Source of the DNA: Agarilytica sp033852175
GTDB lineage: Bacteria; Pseudomonadota; Gammaproteobacteria; Pseudomonadales; Cellvibrionaceae
NCBI GenBank assembly: GCA_033852175.1
Contig: JAWSUY010000029.1
Coordinates: 77,034-141,033 of the forward strand
Direction: 5' to 3'
DNA length: 64,000 nucleotides
Each line of letters begins with the position of its first letter. Positions within the stretch are counted from its first letter, which is position 1. Below the pieces are notes generated by a model, which was given only the letters and a program-made list of their open reading frames with translations, was not told the origin of the DNA and made no database searches. The translations under genes were made by a program, and so were the position numbers. Shown here piece by piece: positions 44,074 to 53,081 of this stretch.

Positions 44074-45657
44074 ATGAAAATTTACTGGCTTGGCATTTTA
44101 AATGAAACGATCGATGAGCGCCTAACCTTTCTTCGTGACACTTATCCGCACATCGAACACTTTGAAAACAAGAATAATTTTTTCGATAGTCTGAAAGATT
44201 CACTACAGAAGCATAATAACGAAACCATTGTCGCTGTTTTAAGTTTTCGCTCAACCGCTGCGGGCCTCGACATTTGTAAATCTGTAAAAGATTTAGATGC
44301 CAACAAAAACTTATCGATTTTATTAGTAGTGGAAAAAGCTGAAATAGCACAGAGAGAAGCGTTTGTAATTTCGGGCGCCAATGACATTTTACTTGAGCCC
44401 TTCGGAAACTTAGAACTCAAAAGTAAACTCGATGGCTTTAACAGCAGAATGGAACACAGAAGGACAACCCAAGAAGAGTTACACCAAAGTGAATCCATGG
44501 CCATGAACCTAATGGATATCAATAGCGATCTAGGTCAAATAATTTCATTTTCCAGAAACGCGATTAGACAGAAGAATTACGAAGGTTTGGCACAAGCCAT
44601 ATTTAACTCAGCTTCAACTATAACACCCAATATTTTTATCGAGATATTTGGACATCTCGACAATTACTCATTTAGCTCGATCACAATAGATGACGACATC
44701 CTCCGCGACATAAAAAATTTAAAATCAACCGAACGTATCGTTGTTAAAAATGACACCATCCAAATAAACCAAACTCATTTGATCATGCACTTTCGCGGAG
44801 TTGATACCGAAGACAGCACCAAGCTAGGCAGAATTTCCGACAATTTATCAACACTAGGAGAAATCGCCAACATGTTTGTTGGCACATTAAAGAGTGAAGA
44901 ACAAGTCGACCATATAAATAAATTACGAAAAACATTTTTGAGCATTGTTGGACAGGAACTTACATCAGGAATAAAAACCATACAAACATTTATGGGAGAA
45001 GCTCTTCGACTTACAGTCGGATTTAAAATTGACGAAGAATTTTTAACGAGCGCCTACAAACCCTCCAAAAAAATAAAAAACACAAGCAAAATAATAAACA
45101 TGCTAGCTGAAATAAGCCTTCTTAAGCATGAGAACAAACACAAACAAGCTGAAATTTACCCATCAGAAATATTAGAAGACGCACTCGAAAAATGGAAGAA
45201 CATTTCCGAAAGAAAAAACATATCGATTCACATAAACTCGGAGAAAACAAAAAAGCACAAAACAAGCAAACGACATACAACAAAGCTGTTAACAAACCTG
45301 ATTGAAAGTATTGTAGAGAAAAACTGCAACACCTCCATTACGATAACCGCCCAAACCTCTCCTACAGGCATTAAAGAGACAGTCTATTTTTATATTATTT
45401 ACAGTGGAAAAGAACCCCCCCTTATTGACAAAGAAGTTTTAACAGAACAGAACCTAAACACCTTAAGCAAAGATGACAAAGGAAAAATAAATTTGAACGT
45501 TTTATATTCACGACTACTCGCAGATTATCTTGGGGGGAACATAGAAGTGAAAAAGTTACCCGATAATAGTAATAAAATATCTCTATCACTATTAGACAAT
45601 ACAGACCCTGCAGGGTCAGCCGCCTCCGAATACGAACAAGACGTTGAGTTATTCTGA
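44074..45657 (+). CDS. Degenerate receiver plus histidine-kinase-like protein
   Basis: The protein has 527 residues. The first 125 have the strand/helix pattern of a receiver domain but lack the phospho-acceptor Asp (VAVLSFRST) and the conserved Lys (ILLEPF). A GAF-like middle follows. Residues 280-310 resemble a kinase H-box (KTFLSIVGQELTSGIKTI), with Gln294 where the His should be. The C-terminal part (400-510) resembles an ATPase domain, but the G boxes are poor. It is probably a non-catalytic scaffold or allosteric partner. It is AT-rich and Lys-rich compared with its neighbours. Confidence 0.7.
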   Translation: MKIYWLGILNETIDERLTFLRDTYPHIEHFENKNNFFDSLKDSLQKHNNETIVAVLSFRSTAAGLDICKSVKDLDANKNLSILLVVEKAEIAQREAFVISGANDILLEPFGNLELKSKLDGFNSRMEHRRTTQEELHQSESMAMNLMDINSDLGQIISFSRNAIRQKNYEGLAQAIFNSASTITPNIFIEIFGHLDNYSFSSITIDDDILRDIKNLKSTERIVVKNDTIQINQTHLIMHFRGVDTEDSTKLGRISDNLSTLGEIANMFVGTLKSEEQVDHINKLRKTFLSIVGQELTSGIKTIQTFMGEALRLTVGFKIDEEFLTSAYKPSKKIKNTSKIINMLAEISLLKHENKHKQAEIYPSEILEDALEKWKNISERKNISIHINSEKTKKHKTSKRHTTKLLTNLIESIVEKNCNTSITITAQTSPTGIKETVYFYIIYSGKEPPLIDKEVLTEQNLNTLSKDDKGKINLNVLYSRLLADYLGGNIEVKKLPDNSNKISLSLLDNTDPAGSAASEYEQDVELF

Positions 45658-45783
45658 CACTACACTAGATCAAACGTATTGAAGAAAACAAAGAGCAGAA
45701 ACGCCATTAAAAGCAATACCTCCCCATGCTCAACCCCCAAGCTGAGCCATAGAGAAAATTAACCCACACCAATAATCAGACAT

Positions 45784-45811
45784 AAAAAAACCCGCCGAAG
45801 CGGGTTTTTTT
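45784..45811. terminator. Bidirectional terminator between convergent genes
   Basis: CCCGC and GCGGG with the loop CGAA, flanked by seven A and seven T residues, serve the receiver-like gene on the plus strand and aceA on the minus strand. Confidence 0.9.
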
Positions 45812-45852
45812 ATGGGTCCAGGGTCAACCCAATAATCAACTCTAAGAGAGGA

Positions 45853-47439
45853 TTAAAATTGGTTCATGGTGTTATCTTTACCAGAAGCCTTTAGAGCAGC
45901 ATCGCCACAGAAGTATTCTTTGTGGTCATCGCCCATGTTAGAACCAGCCATGTCTTGGTGCTTAACACAAGCAAGACCACGACGGATTTCTTTACGCTGA
46001 ACACCAGCAACATAAGCCAACATACCTTGATCACCGAAGTAACCTTGAGCCAACTCGTCAGTAGACAACGCAGTTGTGTGGTAAGTCGGAAGAGTGATGA
46101 GGTGATGGAAAATACCGGCTTCACGAGCTGCATCAGCTTGGAAAGTACGGATTTTCTCGTCAGCAGCAACAGACAAGTCAGTTGTATCATACTTCTCGTT
46201 CATCAAGTCAGCACGATCATATGCAGCAACGTCTTTACCAGCTTCAGTCCACGCATCAAAGATTTGTTGACGGAAGTTTAAGGTCCAGTTGAATGATGGA
46301 GAGTTGTTGTAAACCAATTTCGCGTTAGGAACAACTTCGCGGATAGCGTTAACCATCGCGCCGATTTGGCCAACGTGAGGCTTCTCAGTTTCGATCCAAA
46401 GAAGATCTGCACCGTTTTGCAAGCTAGTGATACAGTCAAGAATACAACGCTCTTCACCTGTACCAGCTTTAAACTGGAACAAGTTGCTTGGAAGACGCTT
46501 AGGACGAACAATTTTGCCGCCTTGGTTAATAAGAACGTCGCCGTTCTTCATGTCAGCAGCAGCAACTTCTTCAACGTCTAAGAATGCGTTGTATTGGTCA
46601 CCCAAATCGCCTGGCTCATTAGTCACAGCGATTTGCTTAGTAAGGCCAGCACCTAAGGAGTCAGTACGAGCAACGATAACACCGTCGTCTACACCTAGCT
46701 CTAGGAACGCGTAACGAACAGCGCGGATTTTAGCAAGGAAGTCTTCGTGTGGAACAGTAACTTTACCGTCTTGGTGCCCACATTGCTTCTCATCAGAAAC
46801 TTGGTTTTCGATTTGGATACAACAAGCACCCGCTTCGATCAATTTTTTAGCTAGCAAGTAAGTTGCTTCAGCATTACCGAAACCAGCATCGATATCAGCG
46901 ATGATTGGCACTACGTGAGTTTCGTAGTTGTCGATTTTGCCTTGAGCAGCAGCAACGTCGCCGCCGTTTGCTTTAGCGTCGTCTAGGTCGTGGAACAAGT
47001 GACCCATTTCACGTGCATCAGCTTGACGCAAGAAAGTGTAAAGCTCTTCAATAAGATCAGCTACAGAAGTTTTTTCGTGCATAGATTGGTCAGGAAGAGG
47101 ACCGAACTCAGAACGTAAAGCTGCAACCATCCAACCTGAAAGGTACAAGTAGCTCTTGTCAGTAGTGCCGTGGTGCTTTTTGATGGACAACAATTTTTGT
47201 TGACCAACAAAACCGTGCCAGCAACCCAAAGACTGAGTGTACTTAGAAGTGTCAGCATCGTAATCAGCCATGTCTTTACGCATGATTCCAGCTGTGTACT
47301 TAGCGATATCCAAACCTGTTTGGAAACGGTTTTGAGCGCGCATACGTGCAACGTACTCTGGGTTGATAGCATTCCAAGAACTACCCGCTTTTTCGCGAAC
47401 AGTCGTTACTGCATCGATGTTGTTTGAATAATCTGACAT
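45853..47439 (-). CDS. aceA: Isocitrate lyase
   Basis: ATG at 47,439 has an AAGGA ribosome binding site; a TTG two codons earlier is less likely. The 528-residue protein is of the longer Pseudomonas type. The active-site loop is EKQCGHQDGK near residue 220 (KKCGH in E. coli), and DIDAGFGN and IENQVSD are conserved. It splits isocitrate to succinate and glyoxylate in the glyoxylate shunt, allowing growth on acetate and fatty acids. Malate synthase is not in the window. Confidence 0.96.
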   Translation of the reverse strand: MSDYSNNIDAVTTVREKAGSSWNAINPEYVARMRAQNRFQTGLDIAKYTAGIMRKDMADYDADTSKYTQSLGCWHGFVGQQKLLSIKKHHGTTDKSYLYLSGWMVAALRSEFGPLPDQSMHEKTSVADLIEELYTFLRQADAREMGHLFHDLDDAKANGGDVAAAQGKIDNYETHVVPIIADIDAGFGNAEATYLLAKKLIEAGACCIQIENQVSDEKQCGHQDGKVTVPHEDFLAKIRAVRYAFLELGVDDGVIVARTDSLGAGLTKQIAVTNEPGDLGDQYNAFLDVEEVAAADMKNGDVLINQGGKIVRPKRLPSNLFQFKAGTGEERCILDCITSLQNGADLLWIETEKPHVGQIGAMVNAIREVVPNAKLVYNNSPSFNWTLNFRQQIFDAWTEAGKDVAAYDRADLMNEKYDTTDLSVAADEKIRTFQADAAREAGIFHHLITLPTYHTTALSTDELAQGYFGDQGMLAYVAGVQRKEIRRGLACVKHQDMAGSNMGDDHKEYFCGDAALKASGKDNTMNQF

Positions 47440-48135
47440 GGTCAAATCCTTAAGGTTAGGGCTGGCTGCTAACTAGTTACTTGCTAGAGGGAGCCAACCG
47501 TCATTGAAAACGTTGTCAAATAATAACCAACTGAACTCCATAAATGAAATAAATGGAGGCTATTCCTGGTATTCCCCACATGAATGCTCTGCGACTGTAC
47601 AAGCCGAAAGCCAGGCAGGAAGGACTACACAGAGAAGACTTAAGCTGCCAGAGCAGATCAACAGTTGTGGAGTTTCTGAATAAAAGTAACAAAAGGATAG
47701 TATGTTTTTTGTTCGAATCTAGCTCAAAAGGAATATTTTATTAAATTACGCTGTTTTACATCCAAAACAGCCGCATGCCGAAACAGCGAAACGCCTCCCC
47801 GCACGCGTCGGAATATAGGTAAACAAGCACACAAATGTCCGACGGTACAAAACCACCACCATCAAGTAATGCGCTATCTGCATGCAAAGAGTATGAGTCA
47901 GCGGTTATCGCTGGCCAGTGAAGAAAGACGATTTTGGCTTTTCGGCCCTACTCGCTATGGGCTAAAACTATGGGCTTTTAGACTGCACGCGGCGCTGGCT
48001 GTATATGAAGCTCTACCTCAACCTAAAGGTAGATCAGCGACATTGGCCGCCCGTTTAATCGAACGACTGACAAAATCGCTTATATGAAGCAATTTACATA
48101 ACGTAACCTACATAAAACACCCCTAATAACGTAAT
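47440..48135. other. Intergenic region with a doubtful small frame
   Basis: The aceA promoter lies within these 696 bases. The plus-strand frame 47,869-48,087 (72 codons, Arg- and Leu-rich, MRYLHAKSMSQRLSLASEER...) is the only candidate gene. It has a weak ribosome binding site and no family I know. Confidence 0.4.
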
Positions 48136-49866
48136 TTACCCCACACTCTGAAAAGCCAGTTTCTTAGCTTGGGACTCTGAACGTTCTGCTTCTGAACCCG
48201 CCCGCGTCTGGCCAGCAGCTAACTTATAAACGAATTCATGACGTTTTTGGTGATAGTCGCTGCTCATATCGTAAAAGGTGTATTTCATCTCGGCTAACTC
48301 CGCCTGGCGACACGCATCCAACCGGTGAGAACTGATATTTTTGACGAGCTCGGCTCTTTTTACCCCTAAAAAATCGTCAATATCGACTTTTTTCCCGAGG
48401 TATTTGCAGTATTCCCGCAGATGCTTATGGTATTCCCCCCAATCCTCCTCGAACATTAAGTCGACCAATCCAATAATAAATGCTTCTTGGGCCAGCATTG
48501 GCTGACAGGCTTCTGTAATTTCCCTGGCCTTTTCTGGCCCCACTCGGTTCGGCAGTAAGTACGTCCAATATTCAGAACCGTACAAACCCATGGTTTTATA
48601 GTGAGGGTTCAGTACCACACCCTCGCGAATGATTACTTCATCGCAGGCCAATGCCATAATCGCACCACCCGCCCCCGCATTATTTCGCAATGCAGCCACT
48701 GTGATTTGATTAGGGGTATTCATCATTTCAAAAACCACATCGTCTATCGCGTTAATGTTCTTCCACGATTCACCAGCGGAGTCTTCACTAGCTTCAATAC
48801 AATTTAGATGGATACCATTACTGAAAAAATCTTCCCCTCCCATAAAGACAATCATTTTTACCGACGAGGCCTTCAGGTTAATCAACTCTGATTTAAGATC
48901 CATGCATTGCTGTGTATTCATCGCCCCGTTGTAAAAATTAAAATACAGGTAAGCGATATCCCTCTCTATCTCAACCCGGACATCTCGGGCCGCTTCTGCA
49001 TTTGGGCTATCCGGTATTCGCTGCAAGTAATCGGCAGGTATCAGTTTTTGCAATACCATACTTGCTGGCAACTTTATCGGCGGGTCGTCACTATTCTCCC
49101 AACTCCGTAACTGCTTGATCCAAACGGCAGCGTCTGCCGTCGCGCAACAGAAAGACCCGTTCTGAATCGCTAATATTTCTCCCGGTTCACCTTTTAACGT
49201 TTTCTCCATAGATGCACCAAACAAACTTACATCAAGCCCCTGAACTTCAGCCCGAATACCGGGGCGCGAGTCTGCACCATTTATCTTTCCCACTATGTCG
49301 TCAGCAGACTCTAGGGTCCAATCGATAAAGCGATCCGCTTGCTTCATGTATGGGCGCAAGCACCCCTTTACACTGGGCAAGCTGTAATCCAACGGCCTGG
49401 GCGAGGACAATCCAAGTTCCAAATCACTTAAGGTTTTTTTAATCAGTTGAATCGCAACAGATGTCACTTCGCGTTTATAAACACTCGCTTTGCTGGCTTT
49501 TCGAAGAGGGAAATTCTGCGTCCCCCAAATATCACCGGCATCCATTTCGCTATCCGCCAACAGTAGCGTTACGCCCCATTCATCACTGCCTTCGCTAATG
49601 GCCCAATCAAGAGAAGAAGGGCCACGGTCTCCCTCTATGCCAGGATGAACAATCAGACATAAATTATTCCGGCAAATTGAGTCTGGGATTCTCTGAGTTA
49701 AAAATGGGCACAAAATCACTTCAGGACAAAAACGCTCAACCTGATCATGCAAAATGTTTTCATTCAAATCATAATGCTGCTCGATCTCATGCCCTAAGTG
49801 CTGAAGCTCACCCAACAATCGCTGAGCCAAACCGGAAAAGGCTGTTGATAAAATCAAAACTCTCAT
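48136..49866 (-). CDS. hoxX: HoxX-like protein (formyltransferase plus enoyl-CoA hydratase fusion)
   Basis: The protein has 576 residues. The N-terminal formyltransferase-like domain (1-270) includes LCLIVHPGIEGDRGPSSLDWA and AGDIWGTQNFPLR. The C-terminal crotonase domain (285-540) includes FMGGEDFFSNGIHLN, RNNAGAGGAIMALACDEV and GLYGSEYWTY. HoxX makes the CO ligand of [NiFe]-hydrogenase from formyl-tetrahydrofolate in aerobic bacteria. No hydrogenase or hyp gene is in the window, so it stands alone here. Confidence 0.88.
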   Translation of the reverse strand: MRVLILSTAFSGLAQRLLGELQHLGHEIEQHYDLNENILHDQVERFCPEVILCPFLTQRIPDSICRNNLCLIVHPGIEGDRGPSSLDWAISEGSDEWGVTLLLADSEMDAGDIWGTQNFPLRKASKASVYKREVTSVAIQLIKKTLSDLELGLSSPRPLDYSLPSVKGCLRPYMKQADRFIDWTLESADDIVGKINGADSRPGIRAEVQGLDVSLFGASMEKTLKGEPGEILAIQNGSFCCATADAAVWIKQLRSWENSDDPPIKLPASMVLQKLIPADYLQRIPDSPNAEAARDVRVEIERDIAYLYFNFYNGAMNTQQCMDLKSELINLKASSVKMIVFMGGEDFFSNGIHLNCIEASEDSAGESWKNINAIDDVVFEMMNTPNQITVAALRNNAGAGGAIMALACDEVIIREGVVLNPHYKTMGLYGSEYWTYLLPNRVGPEKAREITEACQPMLAQEAFIIGLVDLMFEEDWGEYHKHLREYCKYLGKKVDIDDFLGVKRAELVKNISSHRLDACRQAELAEMKYTFYDMSSDYHQKRHEFVYKLAAGQTRAGSEAERSESQAKKLAFQSVG

Positions 49867-49918
49867 ACGTTAAACTCCATTATTTTTACATTCCCTATTT
49901 GAACGCGCCATAAATTGC

Positions 49919-50719
49919 TTATACCGCATGGAGTTTATCCGGTGCAACGCCTTCTGTTTCATCGTAATCCTCATCATCATCGTCCTCTAATTCTTCATAC
50001 ATACGTTTTTGCAATTGGCTTAATGTCACAATTAATGACAACACCAAAATCAACATCGTGAAACAAAAAATAAATAAACCCAGAGTTATCGGCTCTATTG
50101 ATGATGCAATATCAATCTCAGCGCCATTGGGCGTCATATTCATCGCGGCCATTCCCGTATAGTGCATACCACAGACCGCAAGTCCCATGATGATTGACGC
50201 CCCAAACATCTGCAGATTATTTTTTGTATTAAAAGCAAGCCACAGCGCGGCGGTTGCCGCAACAAGTGCAATCGCTATTGAAATATTGAATAGTGTTGAG
50301 TCATACGACATATCTGCCGACATCACCATCGCCTCCATTCCGGTGTAATGCATCGTCGCGACACCCAACCCTGTAATTATTCCCGCAACCAGTAAAACCG
50401 CAATCGAGTCGGGCTTTTTACTTAAGATAAAAATACCCAGCGCTACAACAGTCACAGCAACGACTAACGATACAAAAGTTAGGAATGGGTCATAAGCAAC
50501 CTCCATTGGGGTTTGGTAGGCAATCATTCCAATAAAATGCATCGTCCATATCGCACCACCACCTAACGCAAATGCAGCCGCAATAATCCACCCGTATACT
50601 GCGCCGCCTTCTGAACGACGAATTGCCTGCATCAACTGCAAGCCTGTATAAGAACCAAAAACCGAAACAAAATAGGAAAGAGCTACTAAAAAGTAATTGT
50701 ATGTCGCCTGCATTTCCAT
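49919..50719 (-). CDS. MHYT-domain membrane sensor protein
   Basis: The start at 50,719 has GGAGAAAT six bases upstream; 30 residues of the longer frame are discarded. The 266-residue protein has seven predicted membrane helices and three MHYT motifs (TMHFIGM, TMHYTGM, GMHYTGM). These are thought to bind copper and sense a diatomic gas. It ends in an acidic tail without a GGDEF, EAL or kinase output, so it must signal through a partner. Confidence 0.88.
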   Translation of the reverse strand: MEMQATYNYFLVALSYFVSVFGSYTGLQLMQAIRRSEGGAVYGWIIAAAFALGGGAIWTMHFIGMIAYQTPMEVAYDPFLTFVSLVVAVTVVALGIFILSKKPDSIAVLLVAGIITGLGVATMHYTGMEAMVMSADMSYDSTLFNISIAIALVAATAALWLAFNTKNNLQMFGASIIMGLAVCGMHYTGMAAMNMTPNGAEIDIASSIEPITLGLFIFCFTMLILVLSLIVTLSQLQKRMYEELEDDDDEDYDETEGVAPDKLHAV

Positions 50720-51231
50720 AATGATTTCTCCGCCAACTAATATTTTATTTAAATCACACGATAAAAAATAATTAATAACCAACAATAAAATAATTAAACA
50801 TATTGCCAATCACCAATTAATAATGCGATTCCACTTTAAGATCCAGGCAAATATTTACATTAAAACGCCGAATGAGCGTGTCAACAACAAAAACATTACG
50901 TAGATCACACTTTCATAAGTTAGCTTAGAAAATAAATCCATATAGCTCAAAGAATAAATCCACAAAGAATATAAAAACAAATATATTACATATAAATTAT
51001 TCACATAGCCGTCACGTCTTTAATTATTTATTACCGAAAAACAACATCATATAATTCACATTCGTTTTTTTTAGCGGGCTTATAAATAATCGGTTTACCA
51101 AGAACATTGCCTTATACAAAAGCGGACCTAGAATTAACATTGCAATAAATCGAATTGTAATTTTGTGATCACGTTATAGGATGGCGCCAACTTTTTCCAT
51201 TAACGCCAATCCAGATCAACAGGAAAACTGT
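50720..51231. other. AT-rich divergent intergenic region
   Basis: No gene is seen in 512 bases. The stretch is markedly AT-rich and separates the MHYT gene from the chemosensory cluster, so it should carry promoters for both. Confidence 0.45.
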
Positions 51232-52113
51232 ATGAATCAGGGCAAGCAAAAAAGCATTAAAAATCAGCGCATATTTCATGTAGGAATTATAGGGGCATCA
51301 AATAAGGAAGCCAGCGCCATAAGGAGGATTTTCGCCGTCACTAATTTCAGAAAACGCTGTTACAGCCCAAAGGTTCTCAACTCAGACCAATCGAAAAAAA
51401 ACAACAACGTCGACTTCTTTTTAATGTGTACAGACAACCCTTTTGAAATTGAAGATTGGCGCCGTTCTCAATACTGCAAGACGCCACCAATATTTTTATC
51501 GAGAAACCCAAAACAAAATCTTGGAAAATATCAGCTTTCATCCCCTGTAAACCCTGGGAAGTTTGTTCAGATTCTCGACCACTACACAATTAAAGAGCTC
51601 AATTATTTTCCTGAGTTTGAAATTGGATCTGAAGACACTCAAATAGACAAGGTCACCATTTCGGGTCTAAAAATACTTCGTTCAAACCTAAATAGTAATA
51701 AGAACCCCAACGACCCCCAACGATCAATTTTAATTGTCGATGATAGTTTAGCGGTGCGCAGGCAAATGAAACTAGAATTTCAATTACGTTCAGACCACCT
51801 CGACGTTGCATCAAATGCTGAAGACGCTATTTGCGCTATACAATCCAAACGTTACGATCTAATTTTTTTAGATGTCGTCATGCCAGGAATGGATGGTTAC
51901 GCGGCATGTAAAAAAATCAAAAAAGATCGTCGCAATCACAATACGCCAGTGGTCCTACTAACCAGTCGCTCGTCCTCTTTTGACAAAATCAAAGGCGCTC
52001 TAGCCGGTTGCGACGCATATTTAGTTAAGCCAATTAATCACAATGAATTTGAAGATGTATACGACAGATTTACCCAACACTCAACGCAAGGAGACCGAGC
52101 CCATGCCAGCTAG
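51232..52113 (+). CDS. Response regulator (PilG-like, with N-terminal extension)
   Basis: The start at 51,232 has AGGAAAA upstream. The 293-residue protein has an unassigned N-terminal 160 residues and a complete receiver domain at about 165-285: ILIVDDSLAVRRQMK, the phospho-acceptor Asp in DLIFLDVVMPGMDG, and the Lys in AYLVKPIN. The domain resembles PilG of the Chp pathway. The N-terminal part has an incomplete receiver-like pattern (FHVGIIGASNKEASAIRRIF). It heads a five-gene cluster and overlaps the next gene by 11 bases. Confidence 0.82.
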   Translation: MNQGKQKSIKNQRIFHVGIIGASNKEASAIRRIFAVTNFRKRCYSPKVLNSDQSKKNNNVDFFLMCTDNPFEIEDWRRSQYCKTPPIFLSRNPKQNLGKYQLSSPVNPGKFVQILDHYTIKELNYFPEFEIGSEDTQIDKVTISGLKILRSNLNSNKNPNDPQRSILIVDDSLAVRRQMKLEFQLRSDHLDVASNAEDAICAIQSKRYDLIFLDVVMPGMDGYAACKKIKKDRRNHNTPVVLLTSRSSSFDKIKGALAGCDAYLVKPINHNEFEDVYDRFTQHSTQGDRAHAS

Positions 52114-52465
52114 TAAAGTATTAGTGGTCGATGACTCACCCGTAGACTTACAAAACCTAAAAGGTATTGTCGAAGATGGCGGCTATCAAGTGATTACCGC
52201 TTCGAATGGCCGAGAGGCTTTCGATAAGGCAAAATCTTACCACCCTGACGTCATTCTAATGGATGTTGTTATGGAGGGTGTTGATGGCTTTCAGGCCTGC
52301 CGAAGCATTACGCGAGACACAACAACCAACCAGATACCCATATATTTCGTTACCAGCAAAAACCAACGTGCCGATAGGCTATGGGGCGAATTGCAAGGTG
52401 GCAGCGGTATGATAACCAAACCCTACACCGCCGCCCAAATCCTAAGCACAATCGCAGCGGTATAG
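52103..52465 (+). CDS. pilH: Single-domain response regulator (PilH-like)
   Basis: The start at 52,103 follows AAGGAG. The 120-residue protein is one receiver domain: VLVVDDSPVDLQN, the Asp in DVILMDVVMEGVDG, and GMITKPYTAAQI. The order PilG-like, PilH-like, CheW-like, chemoreceptor, CheA is that of the type IV pilus Chp cluster. It probably acts as a phosphate sink or output regulator. Confidence 0.85.
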   Translation: MPASKVLVVDDSPVDLQNLKGIVEDGGYQVITASNGREAFDKAKSYHPDVILMDVVMEGVDGFQACRSITRDTTTNQIPIYFVTSKNQRADRLWGELQGGSGMITKPYTAAQILSTIAAV

Positions 52466-52485
52466 ACCCAGAGGGAAAAGCTATT

Positions 52486-53004
52486 GTGAGTTCAAATAGC
52501 GCTATTGTTAGCAATACTACTGCTCAGTCGTCTCCATCACTCAGCAGTAGTACAGAACAAACGAAAGAAAAATCGGTAGTAGTAATTGCAAAACACTATG
52601 GATTTTCGGTCGACGGAATTAATTTTCTGGCGCCAGAGGGGCTCTATTGCGAACTCATATCTGATTTTAAAATCAGCCAACTGCCCAACGCACCTAAACA
52701 TATGATGGGTTTGATCAATTTAAGGGGGAACCTTATTCCTCTTTATCGTGTATCTGAAACGAAAGAAACCAAACTCGCAGCGACCTACGCGTTCTTAATG
52801 GGTGACCCCAAACATGGCGCAGCGTTGTTAATTCACGAAAAGCCTCGCTCGATCACCATCGATGACTCTCACACAAAAACACAAACTAAATCCACCCTAC
52901 CCTGGCTAGAGGGATGCGTGGAGGAGTGTTTTCGCATCGATACCGTGACATGGAATAAAATCAACATTAAAAATCTGTTTAAAAAACTTGCGAACAAACT
53001 GTAA
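52486..53004 (+). CDS. CheW/PilI-like coupling protein
   Basis: A GTG at 52,486, preceded by GAGGGAAAAG, starts the 172-residue protein; the longer frame overlaps pilH out of phase and is not used. The first 35 residues are Ser-rich. The CheW-like core has FLAPEGLYCELI, NAPKHMMGLINLRGNLIPLYRV and LLIHEKPRSITIDD. It couples the chemoreceptor to the CheA kinase. Confidence 0.83.
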   Translation: MSSNSAIVSNTTAQSSPSLSSSTEQTKEKSVVVIAKHYGFSVDGINFLAPEGLYCELISDFKISQLPNAPKHMMGLINLRGNLIPLYRVSETKETKLAATYAFLMGDPKHGAALLIHEKPRSITIDDSHTKTQTKSTLPWLEGCVEECFRIDTVTWNKINIKNLFKKLANKL

Positions 53005-53081
53005 CGATGAATTTTAAATAGTGGCATAACGAAGAACTTTTTGACTTCACACAACCTATCCTGAATTTGGATGACATTATC

